A stretch of 17,624 nucleotides of DNA from an uncultured Clostridium sp. (GCA_900555615.1 USMB01000032.1:1-17624); one strand, 5' to 3'. Counted from the first letter of the stretch, positions 8,821-15,543 are shown. A program made the numbers and translations. The notes: generated by a model from the letters alone, not told the origin.

Positions 8821-8849
8821 TTGACTATTGTCTATAAAAACGATATAAT
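8821..8849 (+). promoter_or_regulatory. Near-consensus promoter of the HipA cargo operon
   Basis: TTGACT (8821-8826) and TATAAT (8844-8849) are separated by exactly 17 bases. Predicted start is near 8856, leaving a leader of about 130 bases that contains a perfect inverted repeat before the first gene at 8985. Confidence 0.8.
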
Positions 8850-8878
8850 AGTAATATCTAACTAGGGAGTAACGATTA

Positions 8879-8918
8879 TATAATGTAATATTTACCATTA
8901 ACCACTAATTACATTATA
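8879..8918 (+). promoter_or_regulatory. 11-bp perfect inverted repeat in the cargo operon leader
   Basis: TATAATGTAAT (8879-8889) and ATTACATTATA (8908-8918) are exact reverse complements around 18 bases. A second overlapping inverted repeat, TAATTAC (8906-8912) with GTAATTA (8921-8927), is present. They lie just after the predicted transcription start, where a repressor site or an RNA hairpin would control the operon. No T run follows, so it is not an intrinsic terminator. Confidence 0.5.
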
Positions 8919-8984
8919 AAGTAATTACTCACACTTGTCAAGTATTACAATTAAAATTTTAAAAAAATTTTTAGGAGAATGAAA

Positions 8985-9887
8985 ATGAAGAAAAATAATG
9001 AAGGAAATTTCAGAACTTTTTGGTTTAGATATGATAGTTATGAAATGAAAGAAATAGAAGAAAAACACTATATAACACCAAAAGAAAATTCAAAAGTAGT
9101 TATGTATGATCCATTTGATGTGGCAGATGACATATTAGTAGATATTTTAACAATAGGAAGATGTGTTGAAAAAAATGATATAGAAGAATCTAATAAAAAG
9201 ATTATGGAATTTGTAGAAAAGTATGGATTATTAGGAGAATTAACGTATTTACCACTAAATACTGATATTGTTGCCCAAAATAAAGTTTATTTACCTAGTG
9301 GAAATTTAGTTAGTGATAAAGAAACATTACCTACTGCTGAATACATAGAGTTGTTTTTAAAATGTAAAAAGAAACAAAAAATTACAATGAAGAAAAATGC
9401 GAAAGGAGAAATTTTAGAATTATCAGTAGAAAATGAAATGAACCCTCTTGTAGCTATAGATAGACCAGCTGAATATGCAGTTGTTTTTTCAAAAGCTTAT
9501 TCGGAGTGTTTAGTTTGGATAATGCATTATGCAAGAATATTATATCAAACCTTTGAAGCAATAGAAAATTATAGTAAAGTTGAAGATGCATATACAAAAC
9601 AATTATATGATAATCGAATAAAGAGCTTTAATCCATCCAAAATAGCTTGTAAGATTTTAATGGGTAATAAAAAAGAAGATAGACCTGTTATAGAATGGAA
9701 TTTTAACTCTTTAAAATTAGCAATAGATACAATGTTTGCGTTAAATGAAACAACTGAAAGAAAAACAGTAAAAATGTGTAAACATTGTGGTAAGCCTTTT
9801 GCTTCAGATAACTTGAAAGCAGAATACTGTAGTCCACAATGTAGAAATCAAGCTAATGTTTATAAGAGTAGAGCGAAAAATAAATAG
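8985..9887 (+). CDS. DUF6076-like protein with C-terminal zinc finger
   Basis: A 300-residue protein of unknown function. I chose ATG 8985 over 8979 because AGGAG (8973-8977) is then 7 bases away. The body is a mixed helical domain (motifs FWFRYDSYEM, YGLLGELTYLPLNTD, WNFNSLKLAIDTMFALN). The last 40 residues hold a four-cysteine zinc site, MCKHCGKPF (C265, C268) and YCSPQCRNQANVYKSR (C282, C286), ending in a basic tail, as in CGNR-like or MYM-like fingers that bind nucleic acid. I recall this architecture as DUF6076, but that name needs a profile search. It is the first gene of an operon, 14 bases before the HipA-like kinase, so it may play the regulator or antitoxin part normally taken by HipB. 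Confidence 0.6.
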   Translation: MKKNNEGNFRTFWFRYDSYEMKEIEEKHYITPKENSKVVMYDPFDVADDILVDILTIGRCVEKNDIEESNKKIMEFVEKYGLLGELTYLPLNTDIVAQNKVYLPSGNLVSDKETLPTAEYIELFLKCKKKQKITMKKNAKGEILELSVENEMNPLVAIDRPAEYAVVFSKAYSECLVWIMHYARILYQTFEAIENYSKVEDAYTKQLYDNRIKSFNPSKIACKILMGNKKEDRPVIEWNFNSLKLAIDTMFALNETTERKTVKMCKHCGKPFASDNLKAEYCSPQCRNQANVYKSRAKNK

Positions 9888-9901
9888 ATTGGAGGAATTA
9901 T

Positions 9902-10831
9902 ATGATCGAAATTAAAAACTTTGATAATTGGATAGAAGATAAAGTTTCTGGTAAATTTGGTAGTGGTGCTAGTGAAAAGATATGGCTTATTAATCCAGAA
10001 ACAAATGAAAAAGGACTTTTTAAATTTCCAAAAGTGAAAGATAAAGAAAAAGGAATAATAACAGGAGAATATTGGGCAGAAAAACTTGCTACTGAAATTG
10101 GAAAGTTAATAGATGTTGAATGTGCTAAGGTTGATATAGGTACATATAAAGGAAGAATTGGCTCAATGAGTTATAACATTAACAAAAATAATGGTATTAC
10201 CTTTAGAGAAGGTCTTGAGCATATACAAGCACATTATCCATTTTACAATAAAGAAACTTTAACAGATGAATATAATAATAATAAATATTCATTACAAATG
10301 ATTGAAAATAGTGTTGGTAAATTGTTAGATATATCAGAAATATTAAAGCTAATAGTATTTGACTGTTTGATTGGAAATAGTGACAGGCATCATAGTAATT
10401 GGGGAGTTATACCATACATTAAAAAGGTTAATGATGAAAAATATTTGAAGTTAAGATTATGTCCTTTATATGACAATGGTTCGTCACTATGTGCTTATGA
10501 AGATAATAACAATATAGAAGTATTTTTTAAAGACAGAATGAAGTTTGAAGCATTAGTAAATACAAAGTCAAAATCTGCAATAGGCTGGGAAAATGAAAGA
10601 CCTATTAGACATTTTGATTTATTAAAGAAACTAAAAGACAACAAATATGAAGCAACTATTCCATATATAGAGAAAATAAAAAACAATATTAATGAGAAAA
10701 GCATAGACAAAATTTTAACTGAATTTGATAACAATATAATAAATGAAGATATGAAAAAATTATTAAAAATGTTCCTTTTAGAAAGAAGAAAAAGAATGTT
10801 AGAAATATATAGTTTGAAAGATGAGGTGTAA
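9902..10831 (+). CDS. HipA-type protein kinase (HipA C-terminal domain only)
   Basis: A 309-residue kinase with the HipA/CtkA-type fold. Glycine-rich loop GKFGSGASEK (about 17-26), a candidate ATP lysine in GLFKFPK (about 38-44), catalytic loop GNSDRHHSNWG with D161 and N166, and metal-binding LYDNG with D191. HipA kinases phosphorylate glutamyl- or tryptophanyl-tRNA synthetases (HipA and HipT respectively) and halt growth; the target here is unknown. The HipA N-terminal subdomain is absent from this chain and is encoded by the next gene, which follows after 7 bases. GGAGG lies before the ATG. It probably acts as the toxin of a toxin-antitoxin unit, but could be a regulatory kinase. Confidence 0.8.
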   Translation: MIEIKNFDNWIEDKVSGKFGSGASEKIWLINPETNEKGLFKFPKVKDKEKGIITGEYWAEKLATEIGKLIDVECAKVDIGTYKGRIGSMSYNINKNNGITFREGLEHIQAHYPFYNKETLTDEYNNNKYSLQMIENSVGKLLDISEILKLIVFDCLIGNSDRHHSNWGVIPYIKKVNDEKYLKLRLCPLYDNGSSLCAYEDNNNIEVFFKDRMKFEALVNTKSKSAIGWENERPIRHFDLLKKLKDNKYEATIPYIEKIKNNINEKSIDKILTEFDNNIINEDMKKLLKMFLLERRKRMLEIYSLKDEV

Positions 10832-10838
10832 AAGAAAA

Positions 10839-11189
10839 ATGGAAAAAGATTTAGTATATTTAGTATGGACAGATGTAAAAACAGGCAACAAATATAAAGT
10901 TGCTATGTTATATAAAGAAAATGAAACATATTATTTTAAATATATTTTAGAAAATGTAAAAGAAGCCCAAAAAGATGGATTTGAATTATTAGTTGCTTTT
11001 CCGCAAATCAATGCAACATACGAAAATCCACATCTTTTTGCAGTATTTGGAGCAAGACTTCCAGATAGAAGGAGACCTGAAATTGACAAAATTTTAGAAG
11101 AATATGGCATGACAGAATATAATGAATTTGAATTATTAAAAAGAAGTGGTGCAAAATTACCTACAGATAATTATGAATTTGTAAGATAA
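10839..11189 (+). CDS. HipA N-terminal-domain (HipS-like) protein
   Basis: A 116-residue protein starting at ATG 10839, ten bases after GAGGTG; the upstream in-frame ATG at 10821 lies inside the kinase gene and lacks a site. It resembles the N-terminal subdomain of HipA: YLVWTDVKTGNKYKVAML, YYFKYI, then LFAVFGARLPDRRRPEID followed by FELLKRSGAKLPTDNYEF, which lines up with the FFDNLLPDS and FDLLSEIGRDSVGAV stretch of E. coli HipA. In HipBST systems the equivalent free subunit HipS neutralises the kinase HipT. Here it lies after the kinase instead of before it. Role as antitoxin is inferred. Confidence 0.65.
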   Translation: MEKDLVYLVWTDVKTGNKYKVAMLYKENETYYFKYILENVKEAQKDGFELLVAFPQINATYENPHLFAVFGARLPDRRRPEIDKILEEYGMTEYNEFELLKRSGAKLPTDNYEFVR

Positions 11190-11283
11190 TTGTATGCCAA
11201 TAGTGAAAAAGAAAGAATAACAGATAGATGGAATAATAATTAAATATTGGAAAAGTTACAAAATAAAAATATTTGCTTTAATC

Positions 11284-11312
11284 TTGTTATAATTATAATT
11301 TTATGCTATATT
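11284..11312 (+). promoter_or_regulatory. Promoter of the PepSY-like gene
   Basis: TTGTTA (11284-11289) and TATATT (11307-11312) with a 17-base spacer, about 40 bases before the start codon. This suggests the gene is expressed apart from the HipA operon. Confidence 0.5.
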
Positions 11313-11352
11313 AAATTTGAATAATAATTATTAATTAAAGGGGAAATAAAAA

Positions 11353-12087
11353 ATGAAAAAAGTTAAAATAGCAATAATTACTTTAATATGTTTGGCAATA
11401 ATATTAATAGGAGTTATTTTTATTATTAAATTACAGTCAGATAATTCGAACAGTATAAGTGAAATTTCGGATTATATAGTATTTAAAACCGCTAATTATG
11501 AATCAATAGATGATGTGGTCTTTTATAGTAAAAACTTGAAGATAGATGATGAATTGAAAGATAATCTTACTATAATAGCCAATCAATTAAAAGTAAAATA
11601 TCCTGGTAAAAGCATCTTATATTTAAGAAATTTAGGAAGCGCTTCACTTTTTGATGCTAAAGAGTTATATAGATGTATGCAAATAGTAAATGGACAAAAA
11701 TTAGATGATACAGATATGAATGTTTTAATTAAAGAGGATGAAAGTGTTGAAATTCAATTTTTAATAGGAAACACTTGGAAAAGCGGAAGTGCTATTGATA
11801 ATGTTAAAATAACACAAGAACAAGCTGAGCAAATTGTAATAGATTATTTATATGAAAATCCAGATGATTATAAAGAATTAAGAAGTGGTTTTAATTTTTC
11901 ATTTGATCCTTCTACTCATGAAATTAGTAGTGTTAATACTGAAACATGTACAGTAGAGTTGTACAAATATAATTCTAAAACATCTTGGAAAATGCAATTT
12001 TCAACAGGTAATAGTTATATAATAATAGATGCTAATACAGGTAAGATTTTAGATAAATACTTTTTTTGTGGAATTTACGTAGATTAA
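11353..12087 (+). CDS. Membrane-anchored PepSY-like protein
   Basis: A 244-residue protein with one N-terminal membrane segment (about 6-27, no convincing lipobox) and an outer domain. The C-terminal part (about 155-240) has the PepSY pattern: ITQEQAEQIVIDYL followed by a variable stretch, then WKMQFSTGNSYIIIDANTGKILDKYF, in which a strand pair ends with a conserved D-x-x-T-G. PepSY domains occur on secreted or membrane proteins and often inhibit or chaperone peptidases. AAGGGG precedes the ATG. It is separated from the HipA operon by about 160 bases with its own promoter and ends at a bidirectional terminator. Its function in the element is unknown; it is cargo. Confidence 0.55.
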   Translation: MKKVKIAIITLICLAIILIGVIFIIKLQSDNSNSISEISDYIVFKTANYESIDDVVFYSKNLKIDDELKDNLTIIANQLKVKYPGKSILYLRNLGSASLFDAKELYRCMQIVNGQKLDDTDMNVLIKEDESVEIQFLIGNTWKSGSAIDNVKITQEQAEQIVIDYLYENPDDYKELRSGFNFSFDPSTHEISSVNTETCTVELYKYNSKTSWKMQFSTGNSYIIIDANTGKILDKYFFCGIYVD

Positions 12088-12157
12088 ATGTGATAAAAAT
12101 AGAAATGGAATGAAAATAAAAAACTTTTTAAAGCGACAATATCCAATTTGTATTAGT

Positions 12158-12180
12158 AAAGGAGCAGTAAAAGCTCCTTT
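12158..12180. terminator. Bidirectional terminator
   Basis: AAAGGAGC (12158-12165) pairs with GCTCCTTT (12173-12180) around a 7-base loop, between the convergent PepSY-like and relaxase genes. The stem can extend with one bulge to GTAAA/TTTTAC. Confidence 0.65.
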
Positions 12181-12183
12181 TAC

Positions 12184-13473
12184 TTATCTATCCCTATATT
12201 TATTTTTAGATTTAGCTTTTTCTTGTTGTTCAGCCTTTTGTCTTTCTTCTTCTAATTTTTGACGAAGCTCATATATTTTAATTTTATCTATTCTACTTTG
12301 AATATTATCACAATGTCTTATTTCTTCAGCAAGCGGTGTAATCTTTTTAGAAATTTCTGCAATTTGATTCTCAATGCTTTTCTTTTCAGCTTCTGTTTTA
12401 GCTCTTTTATGCTTTTTCCATAAGTTTTCTCTTTCACTTTTTAGAGGATTAATTTTATCATAAGCAGATTTTTTAAAATCAAACAATCCTTGCTCCGTAT
12501 TAATCTTATATTTAGCTAAAAATTTTGCTTGATTTGAATATTCATCCATTTGTTTTAGTTCTTTTAACAATTCTGGAGTCATTCTTGTTATATTCGATTT
12601 TGAGATATTTTCTACATTTATCCCGAATAATTTCTCATAATGAAATATCAAACCAAGAATAGAGCTTTTATTTTGAAAGTGATTTTCTTTTATATTGTTA
12701 TATTTTTGAAAAGTTCTGTCAAGTAATGATTTAGGATTAGGAGTGTATGGAAAACGTGGCTGAGTTTCTAATATTCTTTTATAAATATTTTCTTTTGAAT
12801 ATTTATTTCCAAATTGTCTTTCAATTCTAGTGTTTCTTTTATAAGGCTCTCGCCTAATTGATAAAGTATCATTTTGATCAGTAACAATATAATCTAAATC
12901 TTGAAGAATTTTTATAAACTCATTATAATCTTTTGCATTTTCTATTGCATAATCAATAGAATCCTTCATCAATTCTTTATATAAACTACTTGTAGCATAT
13001 TTATTATATTTTTCCTCTTGTTTTAAAACACTTAATCCATAATCTTCACAAAGTCTATCAGATGTTTTTCTCATAGTAGCATAATCTTTTTTTGTATTAC
13101 AAAATCTTTTTCCGTCTAGGAAAGAAACAGAATTTAAAACAAAATGAGTATGAATATTATCAGTATTTAGATGAGTTGATACAATTACTTGAAACCTATC
13201 TCCCCATAGCTCTTCAGCAAGTTTTAGTCCAATTTCATGTGCTTGTTCTGGTGTAACTTCTTTTTCAGCAAAAGATTGAATTGCATGAAAACATTCTATA
13301 CCACCTGTTTTAAAAAATTGTTTCTTAACATTTTTCATCTCATAAAAAGCTGTATCAGGCATACAATTTATACCTGATACATATAGTTTGTGTTCTGTTT
13401 TTTCTCCGTTAATTGCATATTCAATAAGACTGTCTAGTCTGCTCTTGAATTTCCATATTTTTGTTGTAGCCAT
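12184..13473 (-). CDS. mobA: Relaxase / mobilization nuclease (MobA/VirD2 family)
   Basis: A 429-residue relaxase that would nick oriT, stay bound to the 5' end through a tyrosine, and pilot the strand into a recipient. The candidate nucleophile is Y19 in LDSLIEYAINGEKT. Motif III is H101/H108/H110 with N114 in STHLNTDNIHTHFVLNSV, the metal-binding triad of PF03432-type relaxases. The C-terminal third is a long charged coiled coil (about 345-429). It overlaps mobC by 53 bases in another frame, with its own AAAGGAG inside mobC, implying translational coupling. No coupling protein or secretion genes accompany it, so mobilization depends on another element. Confidence 0.88.
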   Translation of the reverse strand: MATTKIWKFKSRLDSLIEYAINGEKTEHKLYVSGINCMPDTAFYEMKNVKKQFFKTGGIECFHAIQSFAEKEVTPEQAHEIGLKLAEELWGDRFQVIVSTHLNTDNIHTHFVLNSVSFLDGKRFCNTKKDYATMRKTSDRLCEDYGLSVLKQEEKYNKYATSSLYKELMKDSIDYAIENAKDYNEFIKILQDLDYIVTDQNDTLSIRREPYKRNTRIERQFGNKYSKENIYKRILETQPRFPYTPNPKSLLDRTFQKYNNIKENHFQNKSSILGLIFHYEKLFGINVENISKSNITRMTPELLKELKQMDEYSNQAKFLAKYKINTEQGLFDFKKSAYDKINPLKSERENLWKKHKRAKTEAEKKSIENQIAEISKKITPLAEEIRHCDNIQSRIDKIKIYELRQKLEEERQKAEQQEKAKSKNKYRDR

Positions 13474-13810
13474 TTGAAACTCCTTTTTTTTGAGGAGTAA
13501 GATAAACTTCTTGCATACTTAAAACAAAATCTTGAATTTGATTTAATAATGGTGTGAATTTATCTTCTCTCATATAACCTTGATATCTATTATGAGTTCT
13601 TGCCATCTGATTTAAATTGTTTGCCATATTTCTTAACAAAGAAAGTATTTCGTAAAATCTTTCATCAGGTTGTTCTCTTAATTGATAATCTAAAATGATT
13701 TTCCTAAAAAATTCTGACTTGCTTAATCCAGATTTTTTTGCTTTTTCATCAAAGATTTTTTTCTCTTCTTCATTTAAGAAAACATTAATTTTTATATTGC
13801 GATTTCTCAT
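13421..13810 (-). CDS. mobC: MobC-like relaxosome accessory protein
   Basis: A 129-residue protein with an N-terminal ribbon-helix-helix-like region (IKINVFLNEEEKKIFDEKA then GLSKSEFFRKIIL) and the MobC family motif LLRNMANNLNQMARTHN (about 57-73). MobC binds oriT next to the nick site and opens the DNA for the relaxase. GAGGTG precedes the ATG. The gene is directly upstream of, and overlaps, the relaxase. The candidate oriT lies just upstream of its start. Confidence 0.85.
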   Translation of the reverse strand: MRNRNIKINVFLNEEEKKIFDEKAKKSGLSKSEFFRKIILDYQLREQPDERFYEILSLLRNMANNLNQMARTHNRYQGYMREDKFTPLLNQIQDFVLSMQEVYLTPQKKGVSNGYNKNMEIQEQTRQSY

Positions 13811-13871
13811 AAAATTTCACCTCACTTTCTAAAAAATTATTTATAATTTCTTTTTATTTAAAAATAGGGTT

Positions 13872-13955
13872 TGGGATTTGTCCCATTCTTGATAGTATTT
13901 GTGGCGTGAGTACAAATACGTTGCTTGCATATTCAAGAAATCTAATGAGTACTCA
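13872..13955. other. Candidate oriT
   Basis: The non-coding stretch before mobC has three stacked dyads: TGGGA-TTTG-TCCCA (13872-13885), GTATTTG (13895-13901) with CAAATAC (13913-13919) around GC-richer TGGCGTGAGTA, and the palindrome TGAGTACTCA (13946-13955), which repeats the TGAGTAC found in the loop of the second dyad. Position upstream of mobC-relaxase and the dyad pattern fit an origin of transfer. I cannot assign the nick site. Confidence 0.5.
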
Positions 13956-13995
13956 CATTCAAAATCTCTTAATATTACTTACTGAAAGAAAAAAT

Positions 13996-14024
13996 AAGGC
14001 ACAAAATTTTAAAAATTGTGCCTT
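13996..14024 (-). terminator. Terminator after the tnpV unit
   Basis: AAGGCACAA (13996-14004) pairs with TTGTGCCTT (14016-14024); on the minus strand a T-rich run follows. It ends the tnpV/small-gene transcript before oriT and mobC. Confidence 0.75.
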
Positions 14025-14039
14025 AAAATTATTAATTTT

Positions 14040-14365
14040 TTATCTTAAAATTCCAATTTTCTTGAAGCAAAAGTAAGCTTCTTTACCACCTAAAAAGAAT
14101 ATTTCTTTTTCTTCTATTGATTGCATATCGTAATAAATTTGTACTAATTTTGCGAGTGCAACACACTCTTTATTTGATAAATTTCTACCTTCAGTTTGAC
14201 CTTCTAAAACCCAAACTAGATTTTCATTTTCATCTAAAATTTTGTGATATTTTTCTTGTAATTTTATATATTTTCATTTTTCTTTCTTAAAATTCTTTTA
14301 ACATCATCTAAATATTCTTCAAACATATCTTCATATTCTTTATAAAATGATTTTATTTCTAACAT
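14040..14365 (-). pseudogene. Small unknown gene, frameshifted
   Basis: A well-placed AGGAGG precedes an ATG at 14365. The frame reads MLEIKSFYKEYEDMFEEYL and stops after 33 codons at 14264. A second frame immediately continues for 74 codons to a stop at 14040, starting KLQEKYHKILDENENL and including LEGQTEGRNLSNKEC and EEKEIFFLGGKEAYFCF; it has no usable start of its own. A one-base loss (or two-base gain) in the A/T tract near 14255-14266 explains this; the joined product would be about 108 residues. It lies 11 bases after tnpV on the same strand. I do not recognise a function. The lesion may be real or a sequence error. Confidence 0.6.
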
Positions 14366-14376
14366 AACAATTCCTC

Positions 14377-14730
14377 CTAAACATATATCAATTCTTTTAA
14401 TATAATTTCTTCAACAGAGTGCTTTATATTGTTCATTAATCCAACCCATTTTAGTTGGTCTTTTGCTTTTAATTCTTCAGTAATATTTTCTTTTTCTGCA
14501 AATTGTTTCATCAATAATTCAAATCTTTCAGTAGCAATTTTATCAACATCCATTAAATGTTTTTGTAGTTCATTATCCATTAGCAAGATAGTGTATTCAG
14601 CTTTTTTATGTTCTTTTAAATATCTTAATCTTAATTTTCCGTATTTTCCTAATTCAAAATTTTTCATATTTTCTGGTGCAACTAAATTAGGTAAATAGTA
14701 ATCACCAACTTTTGTATATTCTATTTTCAT
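14377..14730 (-). CDS. tnpV: TnpV family transposon-associated protein
   Basis: A 117-residue protein matching the TnpV family known from Tn4451-like clostridial elements: opening MKIEYTKVGDYYLPNLVAPE, then LGKYGKLRLRYLKEHKKAEYT, and the end ELKAKDQLKWVGLMNNIKHS. The family function is not established; it is dispensable for Tn4451 movement as far as I recall. AAAGGAATT precedes the ATG. It heads a short minus-strand unit with the frameshifted gene after it, and its upstream region is long and rich in hairpins. Confidence 0.85.
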   Translation of the reverse strand: MKIEYTKVGDYYLPNLVAPENMKNFELGKYGKLRLRYLKEHKKAEYTILLMDNELQKHLMDVDKIATERFELLMKQFAEKENITEELKAKDQLKWVGLMNNIKHSVEEIILKELIYV

Positions 14731-14788
14731 ATTAAATCAATTCCTTTCATTTTTTTTATAGAAACCAGAGGGAGAGAGCGAAGATAAT

Positions 14789-14831
14789 TAGGCGTAATAA
14801 TCCCAATGTTTAAAAAGGATTATTACACCTA
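14789..14831. promoter_or_regulatory. Long hairpin upstream of tnpV
   Basis: TAGGCGTAATAATCC (14789-14803) and GGATTATTACACCTA (14817-14831) pair at 14 of 15 positions, the other being a possible wobble, around a 13-base loop. It lies about 60 bases before the tnpV start, between the possible 38-residue peptide and tnpV. No T run follows on either strand, so a protein-binding site or leader RNA element is more likely than a terminator. Confidence 0.5.
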
Positions 14832-14850
14832 AAGAATAAGAAACCGTCAG

Positions 14851-14967
14851 TCAGTCGCTTCGTTTCATAGGTAGTCTAGTAAGTAGAAGAACTACTACAA
14901 TTGCTGATAATGATTTAATTATCAATGTGCATACTTGTCCACACTTTTTACAATTGCAAATCCACAT
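14851..14967 (-). CDS. Possible 38-residue Cys-rich membrane peptide
   Basis: A short frame begins at ATG 14967, ten bases after GGGAGG. It reads MWICNCKKCGQVCTL, with four closely spaced cysteines, then a hydrophobic helix LIIKSLSAIVVVLLLTRL and a basic end PMKRSD. An in-frame TTG at 14985 could add six residues. It lies upstream of tnpV on the same strand, between two hairpins. The order cysteine cluster, membrane helix, basic tail and the good ribosome site argue for a real peptide, but its length allows chance. Function unknown. Confidence 0.45.
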   Translation of the reverse strand: MWICNCKKCGQVCTLIIKSLSAIVVVLLLTRLPMKRSD

Positions 14968-15135
14968 CCAAGCTTTGCCTCCCAAGAACTCTTTTATTAT
15001 TGTGAGTCTATGGTTGTAAAATCTCACTCACGCACTTTGTATAAATAGACCGCTTATACGAATACGGGCAAACTTTATAGCATCGGCTTGCCAAACCTAG
15101 TACTTTTATAGAGGTACTGCAATTCTCTGTATAAT

Positions 15136-15167
15136 AAAAAGACTACTTACAATTAAGTAAATAGTCT
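15136..15167 (-). terminator. Minus-strand terminator near the right end
   Basis: AGACTACTTAC (15140-15150) pairs with GTAAATAGTCT (15157-15167) with one mismatch, and on the minus strand TTTTT follows. It would stop transcription entering from the right end, or attenuate transcription toward tnpV. Confidence 0.6.
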
Positions 15168-15196
15168 AAATTCAATCAATAATAAATATCTGTTAC

Positions 15197-15225
15197 ATCT
15201 AACATATCTAACAAAACATCTAACA
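15197..15225 (+). repeat. Right integrase arm-site candidates
   Basis: Three direct copies of ATCTAACA start at 15197, 15206 and 15218, about 150-180 bases inside attR. They match the two copies at the left end in sequence and orientation. Confidence 0.6.
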
Positions 15226-15376
15226 TTTTTTCAAAAAACTTGCAAAAGGTATAAAAACTATGTTGTAGTTAAGCAAGTAAGAAAAACGATGATAAGTGCT
15301 AGAAAATCTATAGTTTTGAGCTTCTTAAAAAGTAATATTTAATACTAAAAATAAATAAGTATAAAATAGCTTAAAA

Positions 15377-15387
15377 GACTCAAAATC
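15377..15387 (+). repeat. attR core (11-bp direct repeat, right copy)
   Basis: GACTCAAAATC, identical to 6390-6400, runs straight into the tRNA-Leu 3' half. Left of it (ATAGCTTAAAA) there is no tRNA 5' sequence. Confidence 0.88.
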
Positions 15388-15429
15388 GTGCGGGAAACCA
15401 TGTGGGTTCGAGTCCCACTTTGGGCACCA
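15388..15429 (+). tRNA. tRNA-Leu(CAA), 3' half, separated from its promoter
   Basis: Begins in the 3' anticodon stem (GTG after the shared TC), then the variable arm, T arm GTGGG TTCGAGT CCCAC, acceptor TTTGGGC, discriminator A and encoded CCA. It completes the 5' half at 6360-6400. Here it has no 5' half and no promoter. Confidence 0.9.
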
Positions 15430-15515
15430 AGACAAGTTTTCGTCGAACTTTTTGAAAGTGTTGATATAACTTAATTCCAAGACAACAAAAATTTTGATGA
15501 ACACAAAAATCTTAA

Positions 15516-15543
15516 ACCGTTTCAAAAGAAACGGTCTTTTTTT
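15516..15543 (+). terminator. Terminator of the original tRNA-Leu unit
   Basis: A perfect 8-bp stem, ACCGTTTC (15516-15523) with GAAACGGT (15528-15535), has a 4-base AAAA loop and a following T-rich run to 15543. It lies about 90 bases after the tRNA 3' end. Confidence 0.85.

Larger units (their letters stand above)
14968..15376. other. Non-coding right end of the element
   Basis: No gene is seen in these 409 bases. They hold a dyad GTGAGT (15002-15007) with ACTCAC further right, a short dyad AGTAC/GTACT near 15099-15118, a minus-strand terminator at 15136-15167, the right arm-site repeats and then A/T-rich sequence up to attR. The first 170 bases are richer in G and C than the rest of the element, which suggests constrained sequence such as a structured leader for the tnpV unit. 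Confidence 0.5.
6390..15387. mobile_element. Integrative mobilizable element inserted in tRNA-Leu(CAA)
   Basis: An element of about 9.0 kb is bounded by identical 11-bp sequences GACTCAAAATC at 6390-6400 and 15377-15387, which are the two copies of the anticodon loop of the split tRNA-Leu. It encodes a tyrosine integrase and excisionase-like protein at its left end, a HipA-type cargo operon and a PepSY-like protein in the middle, and a relaxase, MobC, TnpV and candidate oriT on the right. No type IV secretion, VirB4 or coupling-protein genes are present, so it would need a helper conjugative system to transfer. An intact tRNA-Leu(CAA) is carried inside. Boundaries are firm because they come from the split tRNA; transferability is inferred. 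Confidence 0.9.

Noticed and set aside
8728..8898. 57-residue N-terminal extension of the HTH regulator
   Set aside because: It would read through a perfect ribosome site and the divergent promoter region; the Tyr-rich sequence looks like translated non-coding DNA.
6360..15429. Group I or other intron splitting the tRNA-Leu anticodon loop
   Set aside because: Introns do occur in the anticodon loop of tRNA-Leu, but the insert is 9 kb, has an integrase with end repeats and an 11-bp core duplication, and shows no intron core that I can see.
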